Positions 23,689 through 36,300 of a stretch of DNA of 64,000 nucleotides are shown here, piece after piece (within the stretch, counting starts at the first letter, position 1; each line of letters begins with the position of its first letter). Source of the DNA: Euphorbia lathyris (lineage: Eukaryota; Streptophyta; Magnoliopsida; Malpighiales; Euphorbiaceae); assembly GCF_963576675.1 (NCBI RefSeq), contig NC_088916.1, positions 6,587,001 to 6,651,000 on the forward strand, read 5' to 3'. The notes beneath the pieces are model-generated. The model worked only from the letters and a program-made list of their open reading frames with translations. It was not told the origin of the DNA and did no database searches. A program made the position numbers and the translations under genes.

Positions 23689-25584
23689 TGATGCGCGTTT
23701 TACGTATACGTGCATGTGAAGGCAAGTGTACCTTAGTCGTGTATCAAGTAATAAAGTGAAAGTAGAGTATCGTTCCCACGAGGATGGTGATTATAAGTAC
23801 TAATCTCTTTGCTTACTATCTATTATTTAAACAACCGAAATGTAGAGTTTGTTGGACAGCCAAGCTAAGACTTAAGCAAGAAGTGAAATAAAAATTACAC
23901 AAATTAAGTGAGAGATTACTTATAATAAAAGAAACTAAGGCTTCTAGCTTCACTTAACCTCTTTGCTTGGTAAAACACTTAACCCCTTTTAAGTTGTTTA
24001 TCCTTTTTAAGATGGCGATTTTTCTTATTAACTAATAGTTCTCGAGATCGGTTCTAAACTCTCGACTAATTACTTTCCCTTGGTCCGGCTCAAGTAATTA
24101 ATCAAGAGAAGCATTAAGTTTTCTTAGTTCCAAACCTTCGATTTATTACTTTCCCTTGGTCCGGCTCAAGTAATAAATCTAAGATTTGTAACAAGATTAA
24201 ATCTAAACCTTTTTAACCTACTTTACCTTGGTCCGGCTAAAGTGATTACCTAAGATTCAAGAAAAACCGCTCGAGTAATTAGTTCTAAACTTTCGATTAA
24301 TTACTTTCTCTTGGTCCGGCTCAAGTAATTAATCCAAAGAAGCATTAAGTTTTCTTATTTCCAAACCTTCGATTTATTACTTTCCCTTGGTCCGGCTCAA
24401 GTAATAAATTAAAGATTTGTAATAAGATTCATGAAAAACCTTGGAAAACTAATAAGCCACACTAAATGGTCATTAGGTCCAACTTATGAATTTCGATTAA
24501 TCAATTTAATCACGGTCAATATAAACGATTAATTATATCCAAGTAGAGAGTTGGCCCATCTCCTACAAGCATTAAGAATCATAAGTTAGTTCTCCAAAAG
24601 GATAAAGATAACTTAAATAGGTTAAACGTAATTACCACATAATTAAGGTTAAGATCCACTTTTAGCCTTAGTTAAGAGGGGTTTAGCCCATCATTAGATT
24701 AAAACACATTTTAGAAAGATAGATAATAGTGTTCATATTAATAAAAGAGATTAAAGTTTAGAAGAAACCGTAGTGACGATTACCGAACGAACTTCTTCGG
24801 TAACTTGAAACTTACTTTTATTAGATGAACTTTTGCACAAATAACACTCTAACAACAATAAGAACAACACAAACAACTAATTCTTAAGGATAAGAATCAA
24901 CAAAATAACATTATAGAGGGAAGAATTAAGCCTAAGCTTGGTGTGTCTTCAAATGGCACCCAAGGCCTCCTTTAATAGTAAAATGGTACACAAAATTCCA
25001 AAGACCAAGTCATCCTTATGGCCTCCCACTCCTTATCATCTGAATTTAGCATTTAAGAGAGCATGGGGGGAAGATTTTAATAATTTAGGAGTTGAAATGT
25101 CAAAGGAATCTTAGGCTTCAACATATTCATCAACTTTGGATAATTTTCTGGGCCTGATGCACTTCGAATTTGGAGATGATTATTATTAAACATTTGTTCA
25201 TCTTTCTCTTAGCTTTTCAACGCATTTTGAATCGCCTCAATCCGAGTCCGTATGAGGGAGAAAAGTTGAAAATACGAAAATGTGTCAAATCTGTCCTAGT
25301 GTGAACAATTAGACTCTTATCTTGCAGCACCTATCCGCGACGAAGTGCACGCTGGGTGTCACTAAAGATCCTCTTTTCTTGTCTCTTTTACTCCCGAGCT
25401 GCCGCCTTAAGCCCCGACTTGGTTATTTGTACCGAAAACCTTGCGAAAATGCCTAGAAAACACATAAAGTGGCTTAGATACATAAAATGAAGAAAAATAC
25501 AAAAACCATCATTAAAATTTATTAAAATGGTACAAAATAGCTAGTAATTAAATACTAAAAATGATATAAATTATGACGATAACA
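23689..25584 (-). repeat. 5' LTR of the Athila element
   Basis: 1896 bp, the partner of 14205-16088. It carries 12 extra bases near 25376 (a second CTTTT-type repeat). It drives transcription leftward on the minus strand. Confidence 0.93.
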
Positions 25585-25608
25585 AGCACGACGAAACTCG
25601 TATGGAAT
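25585..25608. repeat. Right copy of the 24-bp duplication flanking the Athila complex
   Basis: Exact copy of 13747-13770. It abuts the LTR terminus directly. Confidence 0.85.
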
Positions 25609-25697
25609 ACTTGCAAATAGACTCGATTGCAAGGTTGTAAAAAAAAATTAGACACTAGTCGGATAAAGCCTTTGAGGATTAATCATATTTATATTTT

Positions 25698-26105
25698 GGC
25701 CTAATACATAAATAACCCCATGAATTTGTCCAAATGTTGCAACTGCCCCCCGAACTTTCAATTGTAACAACTTACCCCTTAAATTTGTCTAATTGTAAAA
25801 CATAACCCTTCAAACTTGTCCAATTGTAAATCATAACTCCAAATTGCTGACATGGACTGCAATTGAAGCAACACGTGAAAATACAAAAGCTGCAACGCTC
25901 GTGGAGTGTGATAATCAGATCTTTGGCGTGATACGAATTCGGAGAAATGTTTTTACGGTTGCTTCAAGTACGGGGTAAAAAAATTCTCAATTTGGGGTTA
26001 TGTTTTACAATTGAACAAGTTTAGGGGGTAAGTTGTTACAATTGAAAGTTGGAGGGAGCAGTTGCAACATTTGGACAAGTTCAAGGGTTATTTGTGTATT
26101 AGGTC
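25698..26105. mobile_element. Mutator-like TIR element, 408 bp
   Basis: Ends GGCCTAATACATAAATAACC and, reversed, GACCTAATACACAAATAACC. An exact 9-bp duplication TTATATTTT flanks it (25689-25697 and 26106-26114). Its terminal GGCCTAAT matches the start of the 770-2209 element, suggesting related families. Confidence 0.8.
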
Positions 26106-26689
26106 TTATATTTTTGTATTTTCTTAGTCGTGAATAAACAAATTATTATATATTATCTAAAATATAATAATATAAAATGATTTAATATAGAAAAACATTT
26201 ATATTTGTAATCTATATATTAAAAATAACATTTCAACAACACTATTACTACTTAAAAAACAATTCTTAGAATAAGTAAAAAATAATGTTTATAAGAAATA
26301 TAATTTATTAAAAACTATGAAATGATGTCCTTCAGCTTTTAAATTATGTCATAAAAACAAGTTGATAACGAAATTAAAGAAAAATATCTAAAAATAATAA
26401 ATTCAATATACTAATGATCATATGATATTATTTAAAAGCAAATTATAAAAAAAATAATAATTTTAATGGCTGGGCTTAAAAAGTGCATAAGAACATCTTC
26501 AAAAGACTTTTAGTGAACTCTCTAAAAATAATATAAAAAATTGACTTTTAGTGATTTAAGAGTGGTTAAGATATATCATCTTCAAATTTAAGGTTATTAT
26601 TTATTGTTACATTAGCAATGGATTCTGGATTTTGAGGGTTTAGGGTCATGTAGCCATTTTCTTGAACACTTTTTTTGTTCTTTGGCTAA

Positions 26690-27260
26690 CTACGGTATAT
26701 TTAAGGGATATGGTGCAAATATACCCTTAAAGTTTATAGTTAGGAGTAATTTTATCCATAACGTTTAAAATCGTATAATTTTACCCTTAACATTGGCAGT
26801 TAAGAGCAATTCTACCTCTAACGTTGACAAGTTAGGTCAATTTGAAAAATTATTCAACAAACTGTCTTCTCGGTCATGAATCTTGTAATTTCCGCTTCAC
26901 ATGTGTACCACCACTCATTAATAACAGATCACAAACATGATCAAAAGTGAATTAATGAGTGGTGGTACACATGTGAAGCGGAAATTACAAGATTTAAATA
27001 TTTAGCCAAACTTATAAATATTAATTTTCAATTCTATTATTAAATTATAAAAAAATATGAAATATTTTTTTAGAACCAACTGATATGCAATTGGTGAAGA
27101 ATAAAGAACAAAATATATGTGTTTTATAATAATGTCGGAAATTGATCTAATTTACGAACGTTAGGGATAAAATTACTCTTGGCTATCAACGTTAGACGTT
27201 AGAGGTAAAATTGCTCCTAGCTCTAAACGTTAGAGATATTTTCGCATATTATCCCTATAT
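26690..27260. repeat. Dispersed inverted-arm repeat, copy 1
   Basis: Both arms consist of degenerate units like GTTAGGGGTAAAATTGCTC (inverted relative to each other: 'taattttacccttaac' on the left, 'gttagggataaaattactc' on the right). Related copies: about 29510-29818, 36880-37390, 38560-38735 and 57790-58440. The shared core includes 'TCTTCTCGGTCATGAATCTT'. It looks like a non-autonomous TIR family, but no duplication was found for this copy. Confidence 0.55.
26879..26994. repeat. Perfect 44-bp hairpin inside the dispersed repeat
   Basis: Arms 26879-26922 and 26951-26994 are exact reverse complements (left arm begins AATCTTGTAATTTCCG) around a 28-base loop. The other copies of the family lack this inverted duplication. 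Confidence 0.9.
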
Positions 27261-28536
27261 TTAAAACAAAGCATGTTTGGTTGTTGGGTTTTTTTATATG
27301 AAAATCACATTAGATATAAAAATTACAATTACATTATATTACAAAACTTAATTCTAACTCTGTTATTATTTTATAAAAATTATAAAATAAGTATATTTTT
27401 ATATTCTAATTTATAAATTTTAAACTGCAATTTATAAATTCTAGCTCTAAAAAATATATGCTTTACTTCTAATTTAAAAATTACAATTTTTAAAATATAT
27501 TAAAAATGGTGATATTTTTGGGGGGAAATTATACAGAAATTCATCTTTTAAAAATTATTTACAACTATGTCAAGTCATAATTTTAGATTATATCAAGCTA
27601 GTATAATCAGTACTTTTAATATATTTTAAGGATTAGAATTTATAAATTAGAAGTCTATAATATATTTTCTAGGGTTTATGATTTATGAATTGGAGTCTAG
27701 AATTTTTAAATTATGGTGTAAAATTATAATATATAGAAAATAATGACATATTAAAAATTAAATTTAGTGATATGACTTAATTATAAATTTGTACTTAATT
27801 ATAATATTCATGTATTTTGACCTATGTTTGGTTTAACATGATTCAAATAATGATTTGACACATCTAAATAATTTTTAAAACTTGAATTTTCATGTAAATT
27901 TCCCTTTATTGTTTTCATCAGCTCACATAAGGCCCAAATCTGAAAGATGAGTCACGGATTACTTGGTCAGACTTCCGAATGACGTAATAAAAAAATAATA
28001 TTTTTATATATTAAATATATATAATTAATTTTAAATTATTTTTATAAATTATATATATCTAAAACAAATTATAAACAACTTTTAGTTTGTTATTTTTTGT
28101 CAACTTGAGGCTTAAATATATAACGGATAAATGAAGTTTAAAATAACTTGAAATACGTGTATTCTATGTTATGAGATCTTTTTAACGGTATATTATAAAC
28201 TCAAAACGGATAAATGAGAAATTTATGATTAAAGTGAACCACTTGAAATGGTTTGGAAGAAGATAAAAGCAAATTAAGCATTCTCATCCAAGAGAGGAAA
28301 GGAATGAGAATCTCAACTAGTTTATAAGTAAATATCATTCACAAGCCTTTAACTAATTACCAGACGAAATGCCCTCTCACGCGCCAGAGGGTGCAATCAA
28401 AGCACCATCGAATTAGGAAAACACTCACATGACGTAGACGATGTGAATGCCTCACTAAAATAAGGTCCCTTAGACCGATCTATTTTTGCTAAAATTATTT
28501 TATATATGAAGATTTTATTTAAACATAAGGTCCAAA

Positions 28537-29248
28537 TTGAACCAATCGCTTCAGTCCGAGTTTTATAACATTGATAAAAAAAAAATGGAACATGAATTAC
28601 TTTGTTTATCTTTGATTGGAATACATTTTACATTTTTAAATGCTTTTTTTTTCTTTTTTATTTATTTATTAAAGGGTCATAATCTCTTATTCAATTTAGG
28701 GTTCATAAAATATCACGACCAATCCTATGACCAACCCTATTATTAGTTGATTGTCTAGTGGATATCGTTGGCTTGTTGGTGACGGAAGGTCCATCTGTAT
28801 CTAGGATGAGCCTTGGATCCCATGTGGTTCTTTTCATGTTACGTCTAATCCTACTTCGTACCTCAATATCCACTATGTTGTAGATATTTGGCTCCCGGGT
28901 ACTACCTACTAGAACAGTGTGCTCGAGTAAAACATTTTCCTATCCCTTTTGGAACACGTATTCCATTTCTTCTTATCATTTTAAAAATAATAGCAACTCA
29001 TATAACAAAAGAAATTTTCTTTTACCTAATTCTTTTCAAAACATTTTATTTTCCAACACCTAGGTATAATATTATATTGTTTTATACATTAAAGGGACAA
29101 GGGCACATTTTGAATATAGAAAATTGACTCAATTCTAGCAAATTCCAAGAGGATCTTTTTGGAACAAAAGCAGGTTCAAACTTTGGAGAGGTAAAAAGGA
29201 AAAAAATGAAAAAAAAAAAAAAAAGATTTGGAATTTAGTACACTCTAT
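28537..29248. other. Intergenic sequence, no gene recognised
   Basis: Short chance frames only. An A-rich run lies at about 29207-29224. Confidence 0.5.
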
Positions 29249-30040
29249 CAGTGACGAATACAAGATTATTCAGTTGGGGAGGCCGATTTTACACGTGGTG
29301 TGTAAATTTTTTTGTTTTTTTTTTGCTAAATTGGTGTCTAATAGAAAAAATTCGGATTTAGAGAGCGTCTAATAGACCAAAAAAATTAGAAATTTAGATT
29401 TAAGAAAAACCTAATGGGCCAAATTTTTTTAGAAATTTGGACTTAGAGATGACCTAAGAGCAGTGGCGGATCCAGGATTTGAGGGAGGGGGGCAAATTCT
29501 ATGTAAATTTTTTTTAGAGTAATATTTGTTGCCAAGAGCAAAAATACCCCTAACATTTTGGGTGAGGAGCAATTTTACCCCTAACGTCTAAAATACTATT
29601 ATAATATACAGTCATTTTTTTTCTTTATTTTGCACCAATTGCATATCAATTTGTTCTAAAAAAAATGATATAATGTTTTTTATAATTTAATAATAAAATT
29701 GGAGATTAATATTTATAAATTCGGTGAATTTTTTGAATTTTTTTTGTCTAATTCGTACAAAAGACAATATATTTTTAATATTTTTTTCACATCAACATAT
29801 GTTTGTGATTTGTTAACAAGCTAAAAAATTGAAATTTTGGATTTAGAGAGGACTTAATAGGACCTGAGCCAATTTTAGATACTAATATAACATCCGAGCT
29901 AAATTTCTTGGAAACAACGGGACCGAAATCACCACAACCTTAAATTTTGTAGAAACAGAAAGACCGAAACTATTCGTGACCATGATGGTTCCAGCAACCG
30001 GAGAAGCCAGGACCCCTGGCCCCCGCTATCTCCGCCCCTG
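29249..30040. mobile_element. hAT-like element related to 3552-4470, with a nested repeat
   Basis: Starts CAGTGACGAATACAAG and ends, reversed, CAGGGGCGGAGATAGCGG. It shares the internal 'GGCCGATTTTACAYGTG' and 'GGATTTAGAGA' units with the 3552-4470 copy. The possible 8-bp flanks CACTCTAT and CACCCTGC match at only 5 of 8. At 29461 another element (CAGTGGCGGATCCAGG, plus a piece of the dispersed TTACCCCTAACG repeat to about 29818) has been inserted or joined. Confidence 0.6.
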
Positions 30041-30336
30041 CACCCTGCTATAGAAAAAGAAAATTCCAGCTATGCCTATTACACAACAATTGCATAAAAC
30101 CTTACCAAATGGCTATTTAATTTGTCAATGAATATGTTCTTGTGAAGAAGTGTATTTCTTGTACTTGTTTCAGGAAAAAAATTAGAATATTTCGGTAGGA
30201 ATACATTTCACGAATCAATTAATATTACATTTACATTTTTTTTTTCCTTTTACACCAATCATTTTTCATGTACTGATATACAAAACTAACTTGATTGGTT
30301 GGTTGAGTGTTTACTCTCGGAGTACTATAAAAAAAT

Positions 30337-33300
30337 TCAGGAAGTTGTGGGAAGATGATATTCAAAGTGAGTTTTGTCTTCTGAATCCGATGAACTCATA
30401 ACTCGACCAACAACCACCGTGATATCATCAAGCTTTCCACCTGCTCGTTATCAAACTTAATTAGCTTTTGTATCAAAGGATAATTAAAGGATTAATTGTG
30501 CAGACGGTCACTGAAGTTCGAGTTAGTTCTACAAATGTTATTAAACTTTATTTTTTTAATAAAATCATTGAACTTCACATTTGATTTCAGTAAAATCATT
30601 TCGATTAATTTATATACAAACAAACTCACCAAATTGTTGACGTGACAGTTGACTGTATACAAGCCGAGCATCATGAAAGACAATAATACGATTTCTTAAA
30701 ATATTTGTGTGGATTAAAGTGTGCCACATGGCACACTAGTAGCCGTCATATGTCATGTCCCCCGTAAAACTTTGAGATGTCTAGCGTGACTTTGTGCGAC
30801 ATAAACATTCCAATGTGTTATTGTACAAAAATTGGTCGGAATAACTAAGCATAAAGTACAAATTTAGTTCTATAGTTATTGGGGGGAGCGGATTTAGCCT
30901 TCACGTATGAAATAGTGCAATCTTAAGTCTAACGTTTTCAAACCTTATAAACGAAACTGGTTTTTTTATTAACATAATTGTGCGATTTCAAGCCCGATAA
31001 GATGACCAGAACGCATGGAGATTACAGGCTGGCCAAAACATGAAAAAAAAAAACACATTCTTAACTAATTAGGTTTGAAATTGCATCGTTTGGTAAACGA
31101 TAGGCTTAAGATTGCATTATTTTCTATGTAGAAGCTAAATTTGTATGTGAAATCATTGATTTTATTGAAAGAAAATGCAGTTCACTTATCTTTTGTGAAA
31201 TAAATCCTAAATTTCAAGGGTAAATTACACCCATGGTCACTGAACTTTACCCATTTTAACATTGTGGTCAGTGAACTTCAATTCCTAACAGTATGGTCAC
31301 TAGACTTTCCACTTTTTAACACCGGTGGCCACTCAACATCTCAAAACGACTGTTGACGGTATCAAAACAAAAAATTAGTAGAGTTAATGATATTCTAGGG
31401 AACTTTAATTCTTGAAAATTTTCGTTTTGAGTTTAGGTGTTATTTGGCTAGGAAAGAAAGTGAATTTTTAGAAAAAGAAAGCTACAAAAAAGGTGATTTT
31501 GAAAAATAAAAAATGTGGTTTCATGGTAAATGTCGTTCTAGACAACTTTAATTTTTGAATATTTTCATTTTAAGGTCGTTAACAATCATTTTGAGGAGTT
31601 AGTGGTCACCTGTATTAAAAAGTGTAAGGTTCTGTGTTCATACCGTTAAGAATTGAAGTTCAGTGACCACACTGTTAAAATAAGTAAGTTCAGTGGCCAT
31701 GGGTGTAATTTACCCTAAATTTCAATGATCATCGATACATTTTTACCTGATAACGAAATTCACGATAGAATAACAAATCAAATCATACCTGTAAGCTTCC
31801 TCCCCAAAATTTTCTTCCACAAAGGAACATCAAAACCCTGTTGTTAACAAAATGTTTTGAAAGAGTTTACACTTGTCCCAAACACAAAATCTTAGTTGAT
31901 TAAGAAAACTTCTAGAATGGTCCGGGAGCATTCAGATGATGACACGTCAGCACAACTGCTAATGTATCACCATTTGAGTGGTCGAAGACCCGTCGATCCC
32001 GGACGTTGAAAATGGGCTCACCTTGGATCTGGCTTCCAATGCATATGGAGATTCGAACTCGGAATCCGTTGAATGAATGTTTGCTAAGTTAGCTAATGCC
32101 TTTGCTAGCAATGAAATTGAATCTCAGTTAGAAAAAACATCAAACATGTTGAAATCTCCTGTAACATAGAAATTGAACAATGAAATCATACCAGCCTCAG
32201 CTACAGAAGTGTGCTTGGCCATTGTTGAAACAATCTCCTCGTTGAAAACGTTGTCAAAAAGTCCATCTGAACCCATTACTATGGTGTCTCCCTCCATTAA
32301 TTCCACTTTGCTAACCTATACGCATAAGATTATTTGGAAATTAGAACATAGCATGACTAATATAGTAGCAATTGGAAAAGGAAATGATAAAATCATACGT
32401 AACCCCCTAAAGCTATCCATTTTGGTCACTTTGCCTTCCGAACTTAAAGGATAACCCATCAGCCACTCTAACTCTTTGAAAGTGACATAGCGTGTCCTTA
32501 TTTGTCTTCAATCAGAAAAAAATTTACCACTCGCCTTTCAGTTGACTTCCTATAAAAAAAAAAAAAAATTTACATTTTACCCCTTCTTAGGGCATATTCT
32601 GCAATAGCCTCTAAACTCATACACACTTTTAAATATCATCCCCAGAGGCCATGTTGCAAATTTTTATAAAAGCAAAAGACACATTGCATATGGGAAGTCA
32701 ACCGAAAGGCGAGTGGTACTTATGGTCAACATCTTCTCCGATTGAAGAAAAATAAGGGATGCGCTAGGTTACTTTCGGAGAGCTAGAGTTGCTAATGATT
32801 TGTCCCTTAAGCTCGGAGCGCAAAGTGACCAAAATGGTCAACTTTAGGGGCTCCGTATGGTTTAGGCTTAAACTGAATCAAACCATTTTAGATAAAGAAT
32901 GATCATACCATTGCATCAATGTATGTCTGGCCAACCATTTCTGAGCTTAATTGGTATGGACAATCAAAATAATGCTCTTGAGGTGATGACGCAAAAATAA
33001 TTTGACCTGTATTTATAGCAAGTGCTGAATTGCTTTCTCTTATTTCTAGAGTAAAACCAAAAACATAGAATCCTGATGAACCTATGAAGCACTGACACGG
33101 ATTCATATGGTACAAATACAAAAACAACATTTTTAAAAATATGAGATACGGGTCCGCGGGGACCACTGTTATCAAACTCAGAGACACCAATCACTCGAAT
33201 TCTGATCCACGAAGAGTTTATTCTGCATTCCTCAAGTGTTCTCAAAATGTCCTCATGTTAAAGAAAAGACAGTTTTGGCTTGTCTGTGTCCCAGACACAT

Positions 33301-36300
33301 ATATATTAACCTCTTAAAAGTGTCGGGGCTTCGTAATTAACAACAGAAAGCTGAAAGAGAAATTTCTGTGAAGTAGCATACATACCTCCACGGATTATTC
33401 TAAGTCCACAATCTCCAACATTGGCAATCTTTAAGATTCCATGTTTCTCCAGCATGGCAACAATTCTATTTAACCAACCATACTTCACATGTCAATAAAC
33501 TATAGATTAGATTATCCACCAGAAAATGGATAAAGGGGATATGATACTAACGTTTTTGAAGAAGTGCGGATTTAACCTTCACATATGAAAGAGTGCAAAT
33601 TTAATCCTAACGTTTCAAAGCAAGATCAATTTTAGCCCTATGTTACCGAAATTTTGAAAAAGCTGGTTTGACTGTTATTTAATGGTCACATCAGTTGTTC
33701 CAAACAAGTTTGTCGATAAACTGAACCAGTTTCATAATTTTTTGTTGGTTATTTGTAACTATATTCGTAACACAGTAAACATTTTATACACTTTTAAAAC
33801 TGTGATTAATTTATATGTGGAAGACTTAGTTGTTAACATTTTAAAACACAATCTTTGTAAATGTGTTAGCAAGACCTTAATATCTTAGACATAATTAATA
33901 TTTGGAAGATTCGATGTGACAGTAATTAATATTTGGAAGATTCGATGTGACAGTTATTTCAAACCAGCCTTTTCAAAATTTTCAGTAACATATAGCTAAA
34001 ACTGATCTTGCTTAGAGACGTTGTGGTTAAATTTGGACCATTTTATACGTTAGGGCCAAATCCGCACTTCACCGAAAACTTTAAGGTTAAATTTGATTGT
34101 TATCCCATGGATAAAGTGTAAAATTTGGCCCTTTAAATGAACTTTAGTCTAGACATTTTTAGTCAAATTAGTCCAACAATAACAGTCAGTTTTCTAATAT
34201 TGACATAGCTGATTAAGGGCATGTTTAGTTTAAAGTTGTTCATATTACTGTTTGTTGTTGTTATTGTTAGTTGTTTATTATTTGTTATTATTGGTAGTTA
34301 GTAGAAATTAGTTGATTTTTCTTCCAAAATAGCTATCAGTTTTGAGTAAAAAAACAAAAACAAAAAAATCTACAAAAAGGAGAATCAAACCTGCACTAAT
34401 TTGAACAAAATGACAAGTGAAAGACCAAATTGGTAAGTAAAGATCATTTTTGGTAAATTGATTATGCAAGTAAGTTGAATGCCAAATTGAGGCTTTACTG
34501 TAACGATCTGGTATTGAGAGGACCGTGTTAGGGTGCAATGAGAAAGGAACCACCTTAAAGGATGAAGATAGGGGAAAAAATGAATTGAATCGCACATCGG
34601 AAATGAAAAGCAAACGCATTTTAAATCTCTCAGTCGCAATAGTTGGATTTCAATCAAAGTGCACAATATTTATATTGTATTGGACAAGAAAACTACATAT
34701 GAACTTACACAGTAGCTGAACCTGTTGAAGAAGTAGCAGCATGTGCTTTTTTTAAGAGAATCTGGGGTTCATAGTTCACCTGCTACAAGTGAAATTTGCA
34801 GGTATCACACTAAGTTAATCAACTTTATCAGAAGCCAAAATATTAGGATAAGTTTAGCTCTATGATTATTTAGGGAGAATAATTATAGATCCAAAGTATA
34901 AAACCCTATAATATTACCACTAAATTTTGTAGATTGAACAATTTCAGACTCCACTAACGACAGATCTAACAGAAAGCCATTTTCCATTAATTTGGTTCCA
35001 TGTTTGCACCATCTTAGCTCTACCAGCTTTCACGTGGTGGAACCAAAAGTTAGTGCTAAATTTGTATGTGGAGCTATGTTGCATGGATACGAACACTGAG
35101 ACGGAAACGGACACCAGAAACGTTATTTCTAAAACATAACCTTCATAAAATAGCCTTCAAAAGAAGGCGGACAGAACACGAAACGTGTAAACACTGCTAA
35201 AAAGAGGAGTGTACGTGCAACATAAGTGGAGTGCAAATTTGTACTCACCAATGGTCATGGACTAAATTTATACCTTAAATTGCACAAACATGACACCAAA
35301 TTAATAGAAAATTGACTTCTGTTAGATCAGTCTGAAATCATTCCATCCACCTATTTGCACAGAAACTCTTCTTCATTGGCGTTTAAGCATTCCTTATCCG
35401 CTTCCGTTTTAGTTTCTTTTGTTTCTGATATCGTATTTAATGAAGGCCTGGACAAGTGGAACAATAAGGAGCTTTAGACAAAAAGCATAACCACCAAGAC
35501 ACGTGTCCCAATCACAAGACTGGATTCCAAAGTTACGCTCTTAATCCCTAAGTAGCGTCACAATTTCCGGTAAAGGGAAGACATGCACAAAAGCGCACGG
35601 AATATACAACACGTGGAAAGCTACTCAATAATAGTTACTTTTCATTTATCTATAAATAGTCATTCATAATACTTTCTACGTAATAAACACACTGACTTAA
35701 GCATCTGAGAAGGGACGCAGTCCCCTCTCTGAGGGTTTGTTCATTCTATTCAGGTGATTTCAGCTCAGCTTGATCAACCTATTCCGTAGATTGACGAACA
35801 TCAGTTTCCATTAGCCTTTCCTAGCTATAACTTTTTAGAAGTAACGTTTTTCAAAGTCCGTTTCCACTACGGTTTCAGTTTCAGTTTCCGTTTCTGTGCA
35901 ACATAGTCATTCACAAAACGTTAACACTAACATTACACGGTTATGCACAGTCTTATCCCCAGTAACTAATCTTATCCCCAAAATATATAATTTTATGAAG
36001 AAATAAACAAAAACGATGACACAAACCTCTTCATCTCTCAGAAAAGACAAAGCATTAGCCATTAATTCTCGAGGAAACAATGAAGGATCCACATTCTCTT
36101 CAGCCCAACTACCAATAAATTCAAACAGAATCAAAACAAGCTGTCCAAATCATTCAACACACAATAATAAAATTGCTATAACAAACATATGAATTTCATA
36201 CCCAGATACTCCATCAGCAACAGCAATAACTCCGCCATTGTAGCTGCTAACAAGAAGTGCATCTTCTCCGCCTCTTTCAATCTATCACAATCTTAAGATC

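Larger units (their letters stand above)
14205..25584 (-). mobile_element. Athila-type Ty3/gypsy LTR retrotransposon, near intact
   Basis: 11.4-kb element read on the minus strand: 5' LTR (25584-23689), tRNA-Asp-type primer-binding site (23682-23665), one long gag-pol frame (23587-18326), a 2.2-kb non-coding tail with palindrome arrays, polypurine tract (about 16102-16089), and 3' LTR (16088-14205). LTR ends are TGTTATCGTC...GCGCATCA. The two LTRs differ at about eight bases plus one 12-bp indel, so insertion was recent. The PBS and the protease motif DLGAS are characteristic of the Athila lineage (family knowledge). No env-like frame is seen between pol and the 3' LTR. A second partial internal region follows the 3' LTR. 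Confidence 0.92.
26106..28536. other. AT-rich intergenic repeat region
   Basis: No coding frame or RNA gene seen. It holds a copy of the dispersed 'TTACCCCTAACGTT' repeat family at about 26690-27260, which contains a long perfect hairpin. 27300-28300 is low-complexity AT-rich DNA. Confidence 0.6.
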
